In this document: positions 49,418-57,719 of the stretch, in pieces | How the letters are laid out: every line of letters starts with the position of its first letter | Position numbering within the stretch: position 1 is the stretch's first letter | NCBI GenBank assembly: GCA_027492545.1 | Contig: JAPUEL010000096.1 | Coordinates: 80,344 to 144,343, forward strand | Source of the DNA: Propionibacteriaceae bacterium | GTDB lineage: Bacteria; Actinomycetota; Actinomycetes; Propionibacteriales; Propionibacteriaceae | Direction: 5' to 3' | Length of the DNA: 64,000 nucleotides | The notes under the pieces: model-generated | Seen by the model: the letters and a program-made list of their open reading frames with translations, nothing else | Told to the model about the DNA's origin: nothing | Database searches by the model: none | Program-made: the position numbers and the translations under genes

Positions 49418-49807
49418 TTAGGATGCGGCGGCCCGGTGCACGGCTTCGATGGTCTCGATCACCCGATCGTTGAGCGGTGCGAGGTTGGCGAAGTCCTTCG
49501 GCGGAGCGCCGCGGTAGAGGGGCCGCACGCACACGAGTTCCTCGAACAGGTCCTCCTTGGTGAACGAGGACTTGCGGGCCAGCATGCGCAGGCCTCCGCG
49601 GGACTCGCGCAGGTCGTGCAGCCTTCCCCGCCAGCCCGGATTCGACAGCGGTGCCGCGTCCGAGTCCATGGCGTCGATGAGGGCTTCAAGGGCCTCGATG
49701 AGGTCGCTGAGCGCGGGCTGCACCGACTCCGAGCTGAAGGGGGAGAGCTGGACCGGCCCGTCGTCGTCGCCGGTGTCGCGCCGCAGCAGCTTGTCCAGAA
49801 AGCCCAT
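49418..49807 (-). CDS. Conserved small protein upstream of PPi-PEPCK, unknown function
   Basis: 129 residues, predicted helical and soluble. Begins GFLDKLLRRDTGDDDG; otherwise helix-rich (LSDLIEALEALIDAMD; LNDRVIETIEAVHRA). It lies 69 nt upstream of the PPi-PEPCK gene on the same strand, so is probably co-transcribed. I do not recognise a family. Confidence 0.6.
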   Translation of the reverse strand: MGFLDKLLRRDTGDDDGPVQLSPFSSESVQPALSDLIEALEALIDAMDSDAAPLSNPGWRGRLHDLRESRGGLRMLARKSSFTKEDLFEELVCVRPLYRGAPPKDFANLAPLNDRVIETIEAVHRAAAS

Positions 49808-49882
49808 GATGGTCCGCCCTTCGTCGTCGATCCCCCAACCGTAGCGCCTACCGGCAGGCGGTCGACGCTGGAGCGTCGCGGA

Positions 49883-50080
49883 TCAGTCGAAGCGCGTCTC
49901 GCTCTCCGCGTTGATCAATCCTCCGAGGGAGTCTCCCGGCAGTTCCCCCGAGATCGGATGGTGCGCGTGGGCCCCGGCGTCGGGGTCGAGGACGGTGTGG
50001 CCCGCTGCGTCGGGCTGCAGGATGTCCTGGCTGGGGTGGACCTCCGGGTCGTAGACCTCGTCGTGCTGGCCACTGGTCAT
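49883..50080 (-). CDS. Small acidic actinobacterial protein, unknown function
   Basis: 65 residues, acidic and likely disordered: MTSGQHDEVYDPEVHPSQDI, ending SLGGLINAESETRFD. GGAGAGGAG lies 8 nt upstream of ATG, which supports it as a gene. No recognised domain. It faces away from the aldolase gene. Confidence 0.55.
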   Translation of the reverse strand: MTSGQHDEVYDPEVHPSQDILQPDAAGHTVLDPDAGAHAHHPISGELPGDSLGGLINAESETRFD

Positions 50081-50246
50081 GATCGGCTCCTCTCCATGGG
50101 GTATCGACGTTACGCGGATCGTCGAGGGGGCGCGGCTGTTTGGCCGCACCGGGGGGTGGGCGGTGGGACACTGGGGGGACAGGAGCGGGCGACGACGCCC
50201 GACGGCCCGCCGCCCCTCATGCTCGCGCGTGACGAGGAGGCTGAAC

Positions 50247-51125
50247 ATGTTCGAGCAGCAGTATCAGAAGATGTCCGAGGCGCCCGGCTTCGTGGCTGCG
50301 TTGGATCAGAGCGGCGGCAGCACCCCGAAGACGCTGCAGCGCTACGGACTGGAGCAGTGGGAGAACGAGGCGGAGATGTTCGATCTCGTGCACGCCATGC
50401 GATCCCGGATCATGGCGAGCCGCAGCTTCGACGGCGATCGCATCCTGGCCACCATCCTCTTCGCCCAGACCGTTGACCGCGAGGTCGCGGGGCAACCGAC
50501 ACCGAGGTTCCTGTGGGACGTCAAGCACATCGTGCCCATCGTGAAGGTCGATCGGGGCCTGGAGGCTGAGGTCGACGGCGCCCAGCTGATGAAGCCCATC
50601 GACGACCTCGACGAGATGGTGCAGGCGGCCGGGAAGAAGGGGGTCTTCGGCACCAAGATGCGTTCCGTCGTGCGGGGGCCGGGGGCGGGCGCGGAGGCCG
50701 CCGTCGCCCAGCAGCTGTACCTGGGGCGGCGCATCCTCGCGGGCGGGCTGGTGCCGATCCTGGAGCCCGAGGTCGACATCGCCTCGCCCCACAAGGCAGA
50801 AGCAGAGCGGCACGTCCACGATCTGCTTGCCGCGGGTCTGGACGACCTCCCGGAGGGAGAGAGGGTGATGCTCAAGCTGACCCTCCCCGAGCACGACGAC
50901 CTGTACGCCGATCTGGTGGCCCATCCGCGCGTGCTTCGGGTGTTCGCTCTCTCGGGCGGGTACTCCCGTGCCGAGGCGACGGCCCGGCTGGCGCGTCAGC
51001 ACGGCGTTGTCGCCAGCTTCGCGCGGGCGCTGATGGAGGGCCTGAACGTCAACCAGAGCGATGAGGAGTTCGACGCGATGCTGGACGCCTCGATCGAGGA
51101 GATCTTCGCCGCGTCCATGGCCTGA
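50247..51125 (+). CDS. fda: Class I fructose-bisphosphate aldolase
   Basis: 292 residues. Class I (Schiff-base) aldolase type: GFVAALDQSGGSTPKTL, PIVKVDRGL, KMRSVVRG, ILEPEVDI and MLKLTLP with the catalytic Lys region. Glycolysis/gluconeogenesis, cytosolic. CGAGGAGGCTGAAC is upstream of ATG. Its neighbours are unrelated. Confidence 0.93.
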   Translation: MFEQQYQKMSEAPGFVAALDQSGGSTPKTLQRYGLEQWENEAEMFDLVHAMRSRIMASRSFDGDRILATILFAQTVDREVAGQPTPRFLWDVKHIVPIVKVDRGLEAEVDGAQLMKPIDDLDEMVQAAGKKGVFGTKMRSVVRGPGAGAEAAVAQQLYLGRRILAGGLVPILEPEVDIASPHKAEAERHVHDLLAAGLDDLPEGERVMLKLTLPEHDDLYADLVAHPRVLRVFALSGGYSRAEATARLARQHGVVASFARALMEGLNVNQSDEEFDAMLDASIEEIFAASMA

Positions 51126-51229
51126 GGCCGGTGGAGTGGCAGAGGTGGAGCGGCCATGCGGGTTCAGTGGCCGGTCGGGGCTATGCTCGGTAGGTTCACG
51201 CCCCGCCTGCGGGTGGATCGGAGGCTTGG

Positions 51230-52114
51230 GTGCAACGACTGAAACCGGGGCTGGTGCTCTCTGAGCGGTACCGCCTGATCGGCCACGTGGCCTCCGGGGG
51301 CATGGGGCAGCTGTGGGAAGGCTTCGACGACGTCCTCGAGCGGCGGGTCGCGCTCAAGATCATGCACCCGCACACCCAGGACGAGTTCGCTCTGGTGGAA
51401 CGATTCCGTGATGAGGCTCGTTTCGCGGCCCAACTGGTGCACCCCAACATCGTGACCGTCCACGACTACGTCGATGACGACGGCTTGTCGTGCCTGGTGA
51501 TGGAGTTCGTCGACGGGCCCACCCTCGCGTCGCTGCTGTCCGTCGGCCCGCTCGGCTACGACAGGACCCGCAGCCTGATCTACGAGCTTGCGTCCGCCCT
51601 CGTGGTGGCCCATGAGGCGGGGATCATCCATCGCGACATCAAGCCCGCCAACATCCTGGTCCCGGAGACCGGCGCGAAGCTCACCGACTTCGGGATCGCC
51701 CGCTCTGTCGAGGGTGAGTCGCACACGCTGACCGGGCAGGTTCTGGGAACCTCGCATTACCTGAGCCCGGAACAGGCGCTGGGGCAGAAGCTCGGCCCCG
51801 CCTCGGACGTTTATGGACTCGGCGTCCTCGCGCACGAGATGCTGAGCGGCTCCCGGCCCTTTGATCGCGGGACGCCGATCGCGACTGCGCTGGCCCACGT
51901 CCGCGACACACCGCCTCCCCTGCCGGACGGCACGCCGGCGGACCTGGCGGCACTGGTGGACGCCTGCTTGGCGAAGGACCCCGACGATCGGCCTTCGGCT
52001 GCTCTGGTGGCGCAGATGATGGAGCCGGGTGGGGACGCAACTGTGACCGACGAGCCCGCCCAAGGCGATGTGCCGGATCCGGCACTACCTCGCAGGGCTC
52101 TCGTCGAGGGCTGA
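51230..52114 (+). CDS. Serine/threonine protein kinase, soluble
   Basis: 294 residues. Hanks-type kinase: Gly-rich GHVASGGMGQLWEG, VALKIM Lys, catalytic HRDIKPANIL, DFGIARS, activation end GTSHYLSPEQAL, and DVYGLGVLAHEM. There is no membrane helix or PASTA domain, so it is cytosolic and smaller than PknA/PknB. Substrate unknown. GTG start at 51230 with GATCGGAGGC upstream. Confidence 0.92.
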   Translation: MQRLKPGLVLSERYRLIGHVASGGMGQLWEGFDDVLERRVALKIMHPHTQDEFALVERFRDEARFAAQLVHPNIVTVHDYVDDDGLSCLVMEFVDGPTLASLLSVGPLGYDRTRSLIYELASALVVAHEAGIIHRDIKPANILVPETGAKLTDFGIARSVEGESHTLTGQVLGTSHYLSPEQALGQKLGPASDVYGLGVLAHEMLSGSRPFDRGTPIATALAHVRDTPPPLPDGTPADLAALVDACLAKDPDDRPSAALVAQMMEPGGDATVTDEPAQGDVPDPALPRRALVEG

Positions 52115-52139
52115 CGGGCTCCCGGCGGGGATCCCACGT

Positions 52140-52616
52140 TCACCCGCGGGCGCCGGGATGTCCGAGCTGACGCCAAGCCTCGTAGACCGCGATCGCGGCC
52201 GCGTTGGCCAGGTTGAGCGAGCGCATGCCGGGCCGCATCGGGATCCGACATCGTGCGGTGACGCGCGGGTCCGTGAGGGCCTGCTCGTCCAGTCCGGTGG
52301 GCTCCGGGCCGAAGAGTAGGACGTCGCCGGGGCGGTAGGCGATGTCGGTGTATGCCGTCTCGGCATGGGCGGTGAACGCGAAGACCCGCGCCGGCGCCAA
52401 GGCGGTGAGGGCGGCCGACAGGGACTCGTGGATGAAGGTGGCCGCCTCGTCGCGGTAGTCCAGCCCCGCGCGCCTCAGCTTGGCCTCGTCCATGTCGAAC
52501 CCCAGGGGCCGGGCCAGGTGAAGCTCGGCGCCGGTCACCGCCGCCAGCCGCATCGTCGCGCCGGTGTTGTTGGGGATCCGCGGGGAGTGGAAGAGGATGC
52601 GCAACGGAAGGGTCAT
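52140..52616 (-). CDS. trmL: tRNA (cytidine(34)-2'-O)-methyltransferase TrmL-like
   Basis: 158 residues, the length of TrmL. SpoU fold: N-terminal PRIPNNTGATMRLAAVTG, motif 2 LLFGPEPTGLDE, motif 3 RSLNLANAAAIAVYEA. Methylates the wobble ribose of tRNA-Leu in E. coli. Its start overlaps the PfkB gene stop by 4 nt. Confidence 0.9.
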   Translation of the reverse strand: MTLPLRILFHSPRIPNNTGATMRLAAVTGAELHLARPLGFDMDEAKLRRAGLDYRDEAATFIHESLSAALTALAPARVFAFTAHAETAYTDIAYRPGDVLLFGPEPTGLDEQALTDPRVTARCRIPMRPGMRSLNLANAAAIAVYEAWRQLGHPGARG

Positions 52617-53647
52617 GTCGCCGCCATCCGCATCGAGGCCTCAGGGAGCCGTCTCGCGGACGTGCGCGGCAGGGGGCGTCCCAAACCCACGTAGGCCGAC
52701 GCTGCGGCCGTCGCCCTGACCGTTGCCCGGCACATCGCCGCGACCCGGTCCATGCCGGCCAGAGCCTGGGCACGGTGGAACTCGATCCCGACGGCGGCGG
52801 CGAAGACATCGCCGGCGCCGACGGTGGTGGCCGGCTCGGTCAAGGGCCGGGTGCTGACCTGTGTCGCCCTGCCGTTGACGCAGAGGGTGGCGCCCAGGTG
52901 CCCGCGCGTCACCACGAAGCCGGTGTCGGGGGAGCAGGCCGACCAGCGCGTCGCCTTGTCCACCGCAGTGAGGTGGTCGTCGTCGGAGAAGACGACGATG
53001 TCGAAGCAGGACCAGGTCGCGGCCTCGTCGTCGCCGATGTCGCGGCGCTGCACCGGAGTGTAGGAGTGCTGCCCAGGGGGGCCGCTGGATCGCATGAGGC
53101 CCTGAGCGAGCAGCACCCGGACCTGGTTCGGGACGCCTTGAGTGCTGCTGATGGCCGCGATGTCGTCCGCCCGGTCCATGTCGGGGATCAGGGGGCAGAA
53201 GTACACCAGGTCGTGCGGATGACGGAGGAGCCGTCCGCTGATGGGTTCGGGTGCCCGGTCTGACGGGCGCCAGCACTGGACCCGCGGGGGCGTGGCACCG
53301 GCGGAGGCATGGCCATGGCCCGTCGGTTCGACGACGTTCCTGTAGGACAGCGACCGCAGGCCTGCCGGCCCCCGGTCCAGCCAGAAGTCCCTCACCAGCT
53401 CACGGAGATCCTCCCCGTAGGGGCCGCTCACCAAGGCCCTGAGGCCACACGCGGATTCGAGATGGCTGGCGATGAACAGCGCCGGCGACCCCCATGAGGC
53501 TTCGAGCACCCGCCCGCCCTCCTCGTTCAGGTCAAGGCAGAGGTCGCCGATCACGACGATGGACGGGGCCCTGCCGGACGGCGTCGTCCGATGCGCGTCG
53601 GGGCTCGATCGCGAGCAGAGAGCGTCCAGCCCATGCGACACGTGCAT
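52613..53647 (-). CDS. PfkB-family carbohydrate kinase
   Basis: 344 residues. Ribokinase-like: SIVVIGDLCLDLNEEGG near the N-terminus, FVVTRGHLGATL, and the catalytic TVGAGDVFAAAVGIEF. Less typical in the middle (PPRVQCWRPSD, YFCPLIPDMDRAD), so sugar or nucleoside substrate is unknown. Coupled to trmL. The start at 53647 could be shorter, as the first ~28 residues precede the core. Confidence 0.85.
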   Translation of the reverse strand: MHVSHGLDALCSRSSPDAHRTTPSGRAPSIVVIGDLCLDLNEEGGRVLEASWGSPALFIASHLESACGLRALVSGPYGEDLRELVRDFWLDRGPAGLRSLSYRNVVEPTGHGHASAGATPPRVQCWRPSDRAPEPISGRLLRHPHDLVYFCPLIPDMDRADDIAAISSTQGVPNQVRVLLAQGLMRSSGPPGQHSYTPVQRRDIGDDEAATWSCFDIVVFSDDDHLTAVDKATRWSACSPDTGFVVTRGHLGATLCVNGRATQVSTRPLTEPATTVGAGDVFAAAVGIEFHRAQALAGMDRVAAMCRATVRATAAASAYVGLGRPLPRTSARRLPEASMRMAAT

Positions 53648-53837
53648 GCCTCGCTTTCGCCGATTCCGCCTGGCGTTGGATCATACGCCCCGGGCGCGGG
53701 CCGTCGGTCAAGACGGCCGTGGCCGGAGGGTAGAGTCGGTAGATGTCTCCTCAGGAGTCGGGACGTGATGGGGGAATCCGTGGAGGCATCCGGTCGTTAG
53801 CCCAGGAAAGAACCAACTGTCGTGAAAGGCTCGTGCT

Positions 53838-54755
53838 GTGCAGACCCCGTCTGATCTTTACCGCTTCACCACCGACGCCGACCGTTCCGGTGGCGGCTCC
53901 GGGGTGCTCGTCGTGGCCTTGGGTGCCTTCATCGACGCCGGTCAGGTTCAACGACTGCTCAGTGAGCATCTCATCGGCACCGGGCATGCCTCGATGGTCG
54001 CCACGTTCGACGTCGACCAGCTCTTCGACTACCGCGGCCGGCGCCCGACCATGATCTTCGACACCAACAGGTGGGCGGCGTACGAGGTGCCCTCGATGGT
54101 GCTGCAGCGCCTCACCGACCGGGACGGCCACCCGTACCACCTCCTGACCGGCCCGGAGCCGGACTTCCAGTGGGAGCGGGTTGTCGCGGCGGTCCGCGAG
54201 TTGGTCGTCGGACTGGGGGTCAGGCTGGTGGTCACGGTCAACGGCATCCCCATGGGGGTGCCGCACACGAGGCCCGTCGGGATGACCGCGCATGCCACTG
54301 ACACCTCCCTCATCCGTGACGTGCACTCGCCGTTCGGCCGTGTTCAGGTGCCCGCCTCGATCGGTGCCCTCCTCGAGCTTCGCCTCGGGGAGTCCGGCCA
54401 TCAGTCCGCCGGCTTCGCCATTCACGTTCCCCACTACCTCGCCGCGTCGGAGTACGCGGAGGGTGCTCTTGCGGCGCTCAACGCCATCGTGGACGTCACC
54501 GGCCTCAACCTGCCCAACGACGATCTCGTGGCGAGGGCGGAAGAGAACCGGCGGGCCATCGCCGCAGAGGTGGAGGGCAACGACGAGGTGGGCGCCGTCG
54601 TGGCTGCCTTGGAGCAGCAGTACGACGCGTTCGTCCAGGGGCAGCACCGCCCGAACCTCTGGGCCACAGAGGGGTCAGACATTCCGTCGGCCGATCAGCT
54701 CGGCGCGGAGTTCGAGAACTTCCTGCGTACGGTCTCCGACGACGAGAGCGACTGA
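53838..54755 (+). CDS. PAC2 family (proteasome assembly chaperone-like) protein
   Basis: 305 residues. PAC2 fold: VLVVALGAFIDAGQVQRLL, ATFDVDQLFDYRGRRP, YHLLTGPEPDFQWE, VVTVNGIPMGVPHTRP, TDTSLI, PASIGALLELRLGE. Actinobacterial members are fairly common but their role outside the proteasome is unclear. GTG with GAAAGGCTC upstream. A TAGAGT -10 box at 53731-53736 implies a ~95-nt leader. Confidence 0.88.
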   Translation: MQTPSDLYRFTTDADRSGGGSGVLVVALGAFIDAGQVQRLLSEHLIGTGHASMVATFDVDQLFDYRGRRPTMIFDTNRWAAYEVPSMVLQRLTDRDGHPYHLLTGPEPDFQWERVVAAVRELVVGLGVRLVVTVNGIPMGVPHTRPVGMTAHATDTSLIRDVHSPFGRVQVPASIGALLELRLGESGHQSAGFAIHVPHYLAASEYAEGALAALNAIVDVTGLNLPNDDLVARAEENRRAIAAEVEGNDEVGAVVAALEQQYDAFVQGQHRPNLWATEGSDIPSADQLGAEFENFLRTVSDDESD

Positions 54756-54905
54756 CCGCGTAGGCGGTCGACGGGCTCCGGGACCGCCGGCCTAGCGCGT
54801 GCTGCGGGACAGGATCGAGGCAAGGCGGTCGTAGCCGCGCTGCTCGCGTGCTGAAGTGGCGCCGCAGCTGTCTGGTCAGAACGGCAGCCTGATTGATGCC
54901 TGTGG

Positions 54906-55400
54906 TTACCGTCCCGTCTGGACCTGCGACCGGTCGGGTTCGACGAGGTCTGGCGTCGACGGTGAGGGTGTGCGGGGCCAGGCCCAGGCGGAGCGCAGGA
55001 TGAAGGCCAGGATCAGCACCTCGACGCCGATGGTGAAGCCGTAGTAGAAGGCCCAGTCCCAGGACGCCCCTGCAGCGTTGAACACGCAGATCGGAATGAA
55101 CAGTGATGCCACGACGAGGTTCGTGGCGCGGTTCACACGAGCCGGCAGCGTCATGGACAGCAGCACCATCAGGGTCGGGATCGCTATCAGCGCGAAGAAG
55201 ATGGTCATCAATGTGCCGCTGATCTCGAACGCAAAGATGTCGCCACCCCGGATGACGTCGATTTCGCCGGGCTGATAGAGGTGGAAGTAGTCGATGTAGA
55301 TGACGAGGAACATGAAGCTGGTCCAGGCTGCCGCAAGCTTGGCCTGCACGGGGATCGGCGGGTCCTCGGACAGGTTCGGGATGGTGGTTCCGGTGGTCAT
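54906..55400 (-). CDS. DUF6326-like membrane protein
   Basis: 164 residues, four membrane helices (~22-45, 58-85, 90-115, 120-145). AAWTSFMFLVIYIDYFHLYQPG matches the DUF6326 family by memory. Function unknown. Same strand as, and 94 nt downstream of, the oxidoreductase, so it may share its TetR control. Confidence 0.7.
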   Translation of the reverse strand: MTTGTTIPNLSEDPPIPVQAKLAAAWTSFMFLVIYIDYFHLYQPGEIDVIRGGDIFAFEISGTLMTIFFALIAIPTLMVLLSMTLPARVNRATNLVVASLFIPICVFNAAGASWDWAFYYGFTIGVEVLILAFILRSAWAWPRTPSPSTPDLVEPDRSQVQTGR

Positions 55401-55494
55401 GGTTCTTCCTTCCGTAGAAGTGGTCGGTCCGCCGGGATGGCGGCAGGTGTGGGCTACACAGGAACTGATGGGGTCGTTCGCGTCGGGCCTGTCG

Positions 55495-56535
55495 TCACAG
55501 GGTGACGACGACCTTGCCCCGGGTGTGGCCGGCCCCGACGTAGCGGAGGGCGTCGGCTGCTTCGTCGAGGGGGTAGGTGCGGTCGATGAGCGGCGTGACC
55601 TGCCGGGTCGCGAGGAGGTCGGCCAGGGTGAGCAGGTCCCGGTGCTTCTCGACCGAGATGAGAGGCTTCAGCTGCTGACGGCTGAACCCGGACAGCGCAC
55701 GCGCCTTGGCGATCCGGCCGAGGGGGCCGAGCCAGCGGCCGCCGCGTCCGCTGTTGGGGATCAGGGTGCCGGTGGGGGTCAGCGCCCGGCGGACCGCCGC
55801 GAGGGGGTGGGCCTCCACGTTGTCGAGGATGACGTCGTAGCGCCTCCCGGTGCTGGTGAAGTCGGTCTCCGTGTAGTCGACGACGTGGTCGGCACCGAGC
55901 GACTGGACCAGGTCGACGTTGCGTGTGCTGCACACACCGGTGACCTCGGCGCCGAACGCCTTGGCGATCTGGACGGCGAAGGAGCCCACGCCCCCCGACG
56001 CGCCCGTGACCAGCACCGTCTGGCCCGGTCGGACGTGCGCGATGTCGCGCAGTGCCTGCAACGCCGTCAGGGCCGACGTGGGCACCGCTGCTGCCTCCAC
56101 GAGCGACAGGCCCGCGGGAACGGGAACGAGGTGGTCCGCCGGGACGCAGGCGTACTCTGCGAGCGTTCCGGCCGTGCTCCATCCGAACACCTCGTCACCG
56201 GGGCGGACGGCGGTGACCTCCTTGCCGACCGCTGTCACCACGCCGGCGAGGTCCCGGCCAGGGATGCCGTGTCGCGGCCGGTGGAACCCGAACGCCAGGC
56301 GCAGCACGTACGGCTCGCCGGTCATGACGAAGTAGTCGCCGGGGTGCACGGCGGCCGCGCCCACCTGGACGAGCACATCGCCCCGGCCGGGGCGCGGTCG
56401 CTCGACCTCGCATGACTTGAGCACCGACGGCGGGCCGTAGCGGTGCTGGACGGCGGCTCGCATCGTTGCAGCCCCGGCGGGGACCGCGCCAGGCATAAGG
56501 CCGGCTCGGGCACTCGATCGCTGTTCGGTTCTCAC
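55495..56535 (-). CDS. Zinc-independent MDR-family quinone/NAD(P)-dependent oxidoreductase
   Basis: 346 residues. MDR fold with GHGIPGRDLAGVVTAVG-like core, HPGDYFVMTGEP, and NADPH-binding VLVTGASGGVGSFAVQIAK. No structural-zinc cysteines are visible, so it resembles quinone reductase/zeta-crystallin-type enzymes. Probable detoxification of an electrophile. Divergent from a TetR regulator with three operators between. Start GTG/ATG region at 56535; an internal Met at 'MRAAVQHRYG' is an alternative that suits the family better. Confidence 0.85.
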   Translation of the reverse strand: MRTEQRSSARAGLMPGAVPAGAATMRAAVQHRYGPPSVLKSCEVERPRPGRGDVLVQVGAAAVHPGDYFVMTGEPYVLRLAFGFHRPRHGIPGRDLAGVVTAVGKEVTAVRPGDEVFGWSTAGTLAEYACVPADHLVPVPAGLSLVEAAAVPTSALTALQALRDIAHVRPGQTVLVTGASGGVGSFAVQIAKAFGAEVTGVCSTRNVDLVQSLGADHVVDYTETDFTSTGRRYDVILDNVEAHPLAAVRRALTPTGTLIPNSGRGGRWLGPLGRIAKARALSGFSRQQLKPLISVEKHRDLLTLADLLATRQVTPLIDRTYPLDEAADALRYVGAGHTRGKVVVTL

Positions 56536-56571
56536 TGGGGCTCCTAGCGTTCTCGAATGACTCTCGCTGCT

Positions 56572-56616
56572 CGTACGATGTACGACGTACGCTGTACTAT
56601 GCTCGTACGCTGTACG
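56572..56616. promoter_or_regulatory. Three tandem TetR-type operators
   Basis: Three copies of a near-palindrome: CGTACGATGTACG (56572-56584), CGTACGCTGTAC (56586-56597) and CGTACGCTGTACG (56604-56616). Each is GTAC-GNT-GTAC. They sit in the 113-nt gap between the divergent TetR and oxidoreductase genes, and a TACTAT -10-like box overlaps the second copy. Confidence 0.88.
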
Positions 56617-56648
56617 CTTGTCAAGCCATCGAGGGAACGAGGAGACCC

Positions 56649-57416
56649 GTGTCTGTGAGGAAGCAACCCCAGGTCGCGTCTGGCGCGGGGCTCAGCAAGC
56701 AGCGGGTGGTGGTTGAGGCGGTCCGGCTCGCCGACCACGACGGGATCGACGGGCTGAGCATGCGCAGGCTTGCCGGTTCGCTCGGCGCAGGAGCGATGTC
56801 GCTCTACCACTACGTGGCGAACAAGGAGGAGTTGCTGGACGCCATGATCGACGTCGTGTTCGCGGAGATCGAGCTGCCGCCCGAGGACACCGACTGGCAG
56901 TCGGCGATGCGACGGCGGTCGGTATCCGCCCGAGAGGTTCTCGCCCGCCACCGGTGGGCGATCGGCCTGATGGAGTCGCGGACCGCGCCTGGTCCGGCGC
57001 ACCTCCGCCACCGCGAAGCGGTCACCGCCTGCCTACGGAGGGCCGGCTTCCCGGTTCTCATGGCGACGCACGCCAACTGGTTGCTCGACGTCTACGTCTA
57101 TGGGTTCGCCCTGCAGGAAGCCAGCCTGCCGTTCAACACCGCCGATGAGTTCGCGGACATGGCCGAAGACGTTTTCCTGCCCCAGCTTCCGCCGGAAGAG
57201 TTCCCCTACCTCAACGAGTCAGCCGCCGCGCTCGTCGCTGCCGGCTACGACCCGGGAGAGGAGTTCCTCTTCGGCCTCGACCTCGTCCTGGCCGCCCTCG
57301 AGCCACTGAGGGCCTCGGCATCGCACTCCCTCACCGACCGGCGCGCTGCCCCCGTCCGGGCTCTCGAATCCGTGGTCCAGGACATTCCGGAGAGGAACGG
57401 TAGCGAAAGAAGATGA
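56649..57416 (+). CDS. TetR-family transcriptional regulator
   Basis: 255 residues. N-terminal helix-turn-helix: QRVVVEAVRLADHDGIDGLSMRRLAG, then LGAGAMSLYHYVANKEELLDAM. The C-terminal ligand domain resembles the TetR/AcrR class C type. GTG start, with GAACGAGGAGA upstream. Predicted to repress itself and the divergent oxidoreductase through the three operators between them. Confidence 0.92.
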   Translation: MSVRKQPQVASGAGLSKQRVVVEAVRLADHDGIDGLSMRRLAGSLGAGAMSLYHYVANKEELLDAMIDVVFAEIELPPEDTDWQSAMRRRSVSAREVLARHRWAIGLMESRTAPGPAHLRHREAVTACLRRAGFPVLMATHANWLLDVYVYGFALQEASLPFNTADEFADMAEDVFLPQLPPEEFPYLNESAAALVAAGYDPGEEFLFGLDLVLAALEPLRASASHSLTDRRAAPVRALESVVQDIPERNGSERR

Positions 57417-57418
57417 AA

Positions 57419-57457
57419 CCCCCCAGTCGGAGCGGCTGTTGCCGGTTTGACTGGGGG
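57419..57457 (-). terminator. Terminator of the orphan tRNA end
   Basis: CCCCCAGTC pairs with GACTGGGGG around a ~20-nt loop. Read on the minus strand it ends in GGTTTCATCTTC, a T-containing tail, and lies 10 nt beyond the tRNA 3' fragment. It may also stop TetR transcription. Confidence 0.7.
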
Positions 57458-57466
57458 CTTCAATTG

Positions 57467-57491
57467 TGTCCGAGAGAGGACTTGAACCTCC
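57467..57491 (-). other. Orphan tRNA 3' end: probable attachment site of a genomic island
   Basis: Minus-strand sequence reads GGAGG-TTCAAGT-CCTCT (T-arm with a G-U pair) then CTCGGAC and discriminator A. This is a full T-arm plus 3' acceptor strand, as in a leucine-type tRNA (acceptor would begin GTCCGAG). No D-arm, anticodon arm or GTCCGAG 5' strand is found upstream, so the gene is truncated here. This is the usual scar of integration into a tRNA 3' end; the restored gene should lie beyond the window. Confidence 0.75.
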
Positions 57492-57719
57492 TTTGAAATC
57501 CGTTTGACTGCGAAGTACGCCGAATCGGCTTCGATCTGAATTGTTTCGTGCGGCGAACGTGCGACGGAGGGGACGGTGCCGACGCGCGCAAGGCCAATGA
57601 TTCCGCCCTGGCTCCGAACCGGCTGAAGACGGCGCCATGACAACCAGCCGCACGGTCGATGAGGGTCGCTCATGCCGAGAGGGTGTCATCGCGCTCATGC
57701 CCAGAGGCGGAAGTCTTGC

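Noticed and set aside
53743..54054. Possible leaderless gene from ATG 53743 (after TAGAGT)
   Set aside because: Its frame gives a Pro/Ser/Thr shadow peptide inside the PAC2 gene, so the box is taken as the PAC2 promoter.
57467..57491. A complete tRNA gene
   Set aside because: No D-arm, anticodon arm or GTCCGAG 5' acceptor strand upstream; only the 3' third is present.
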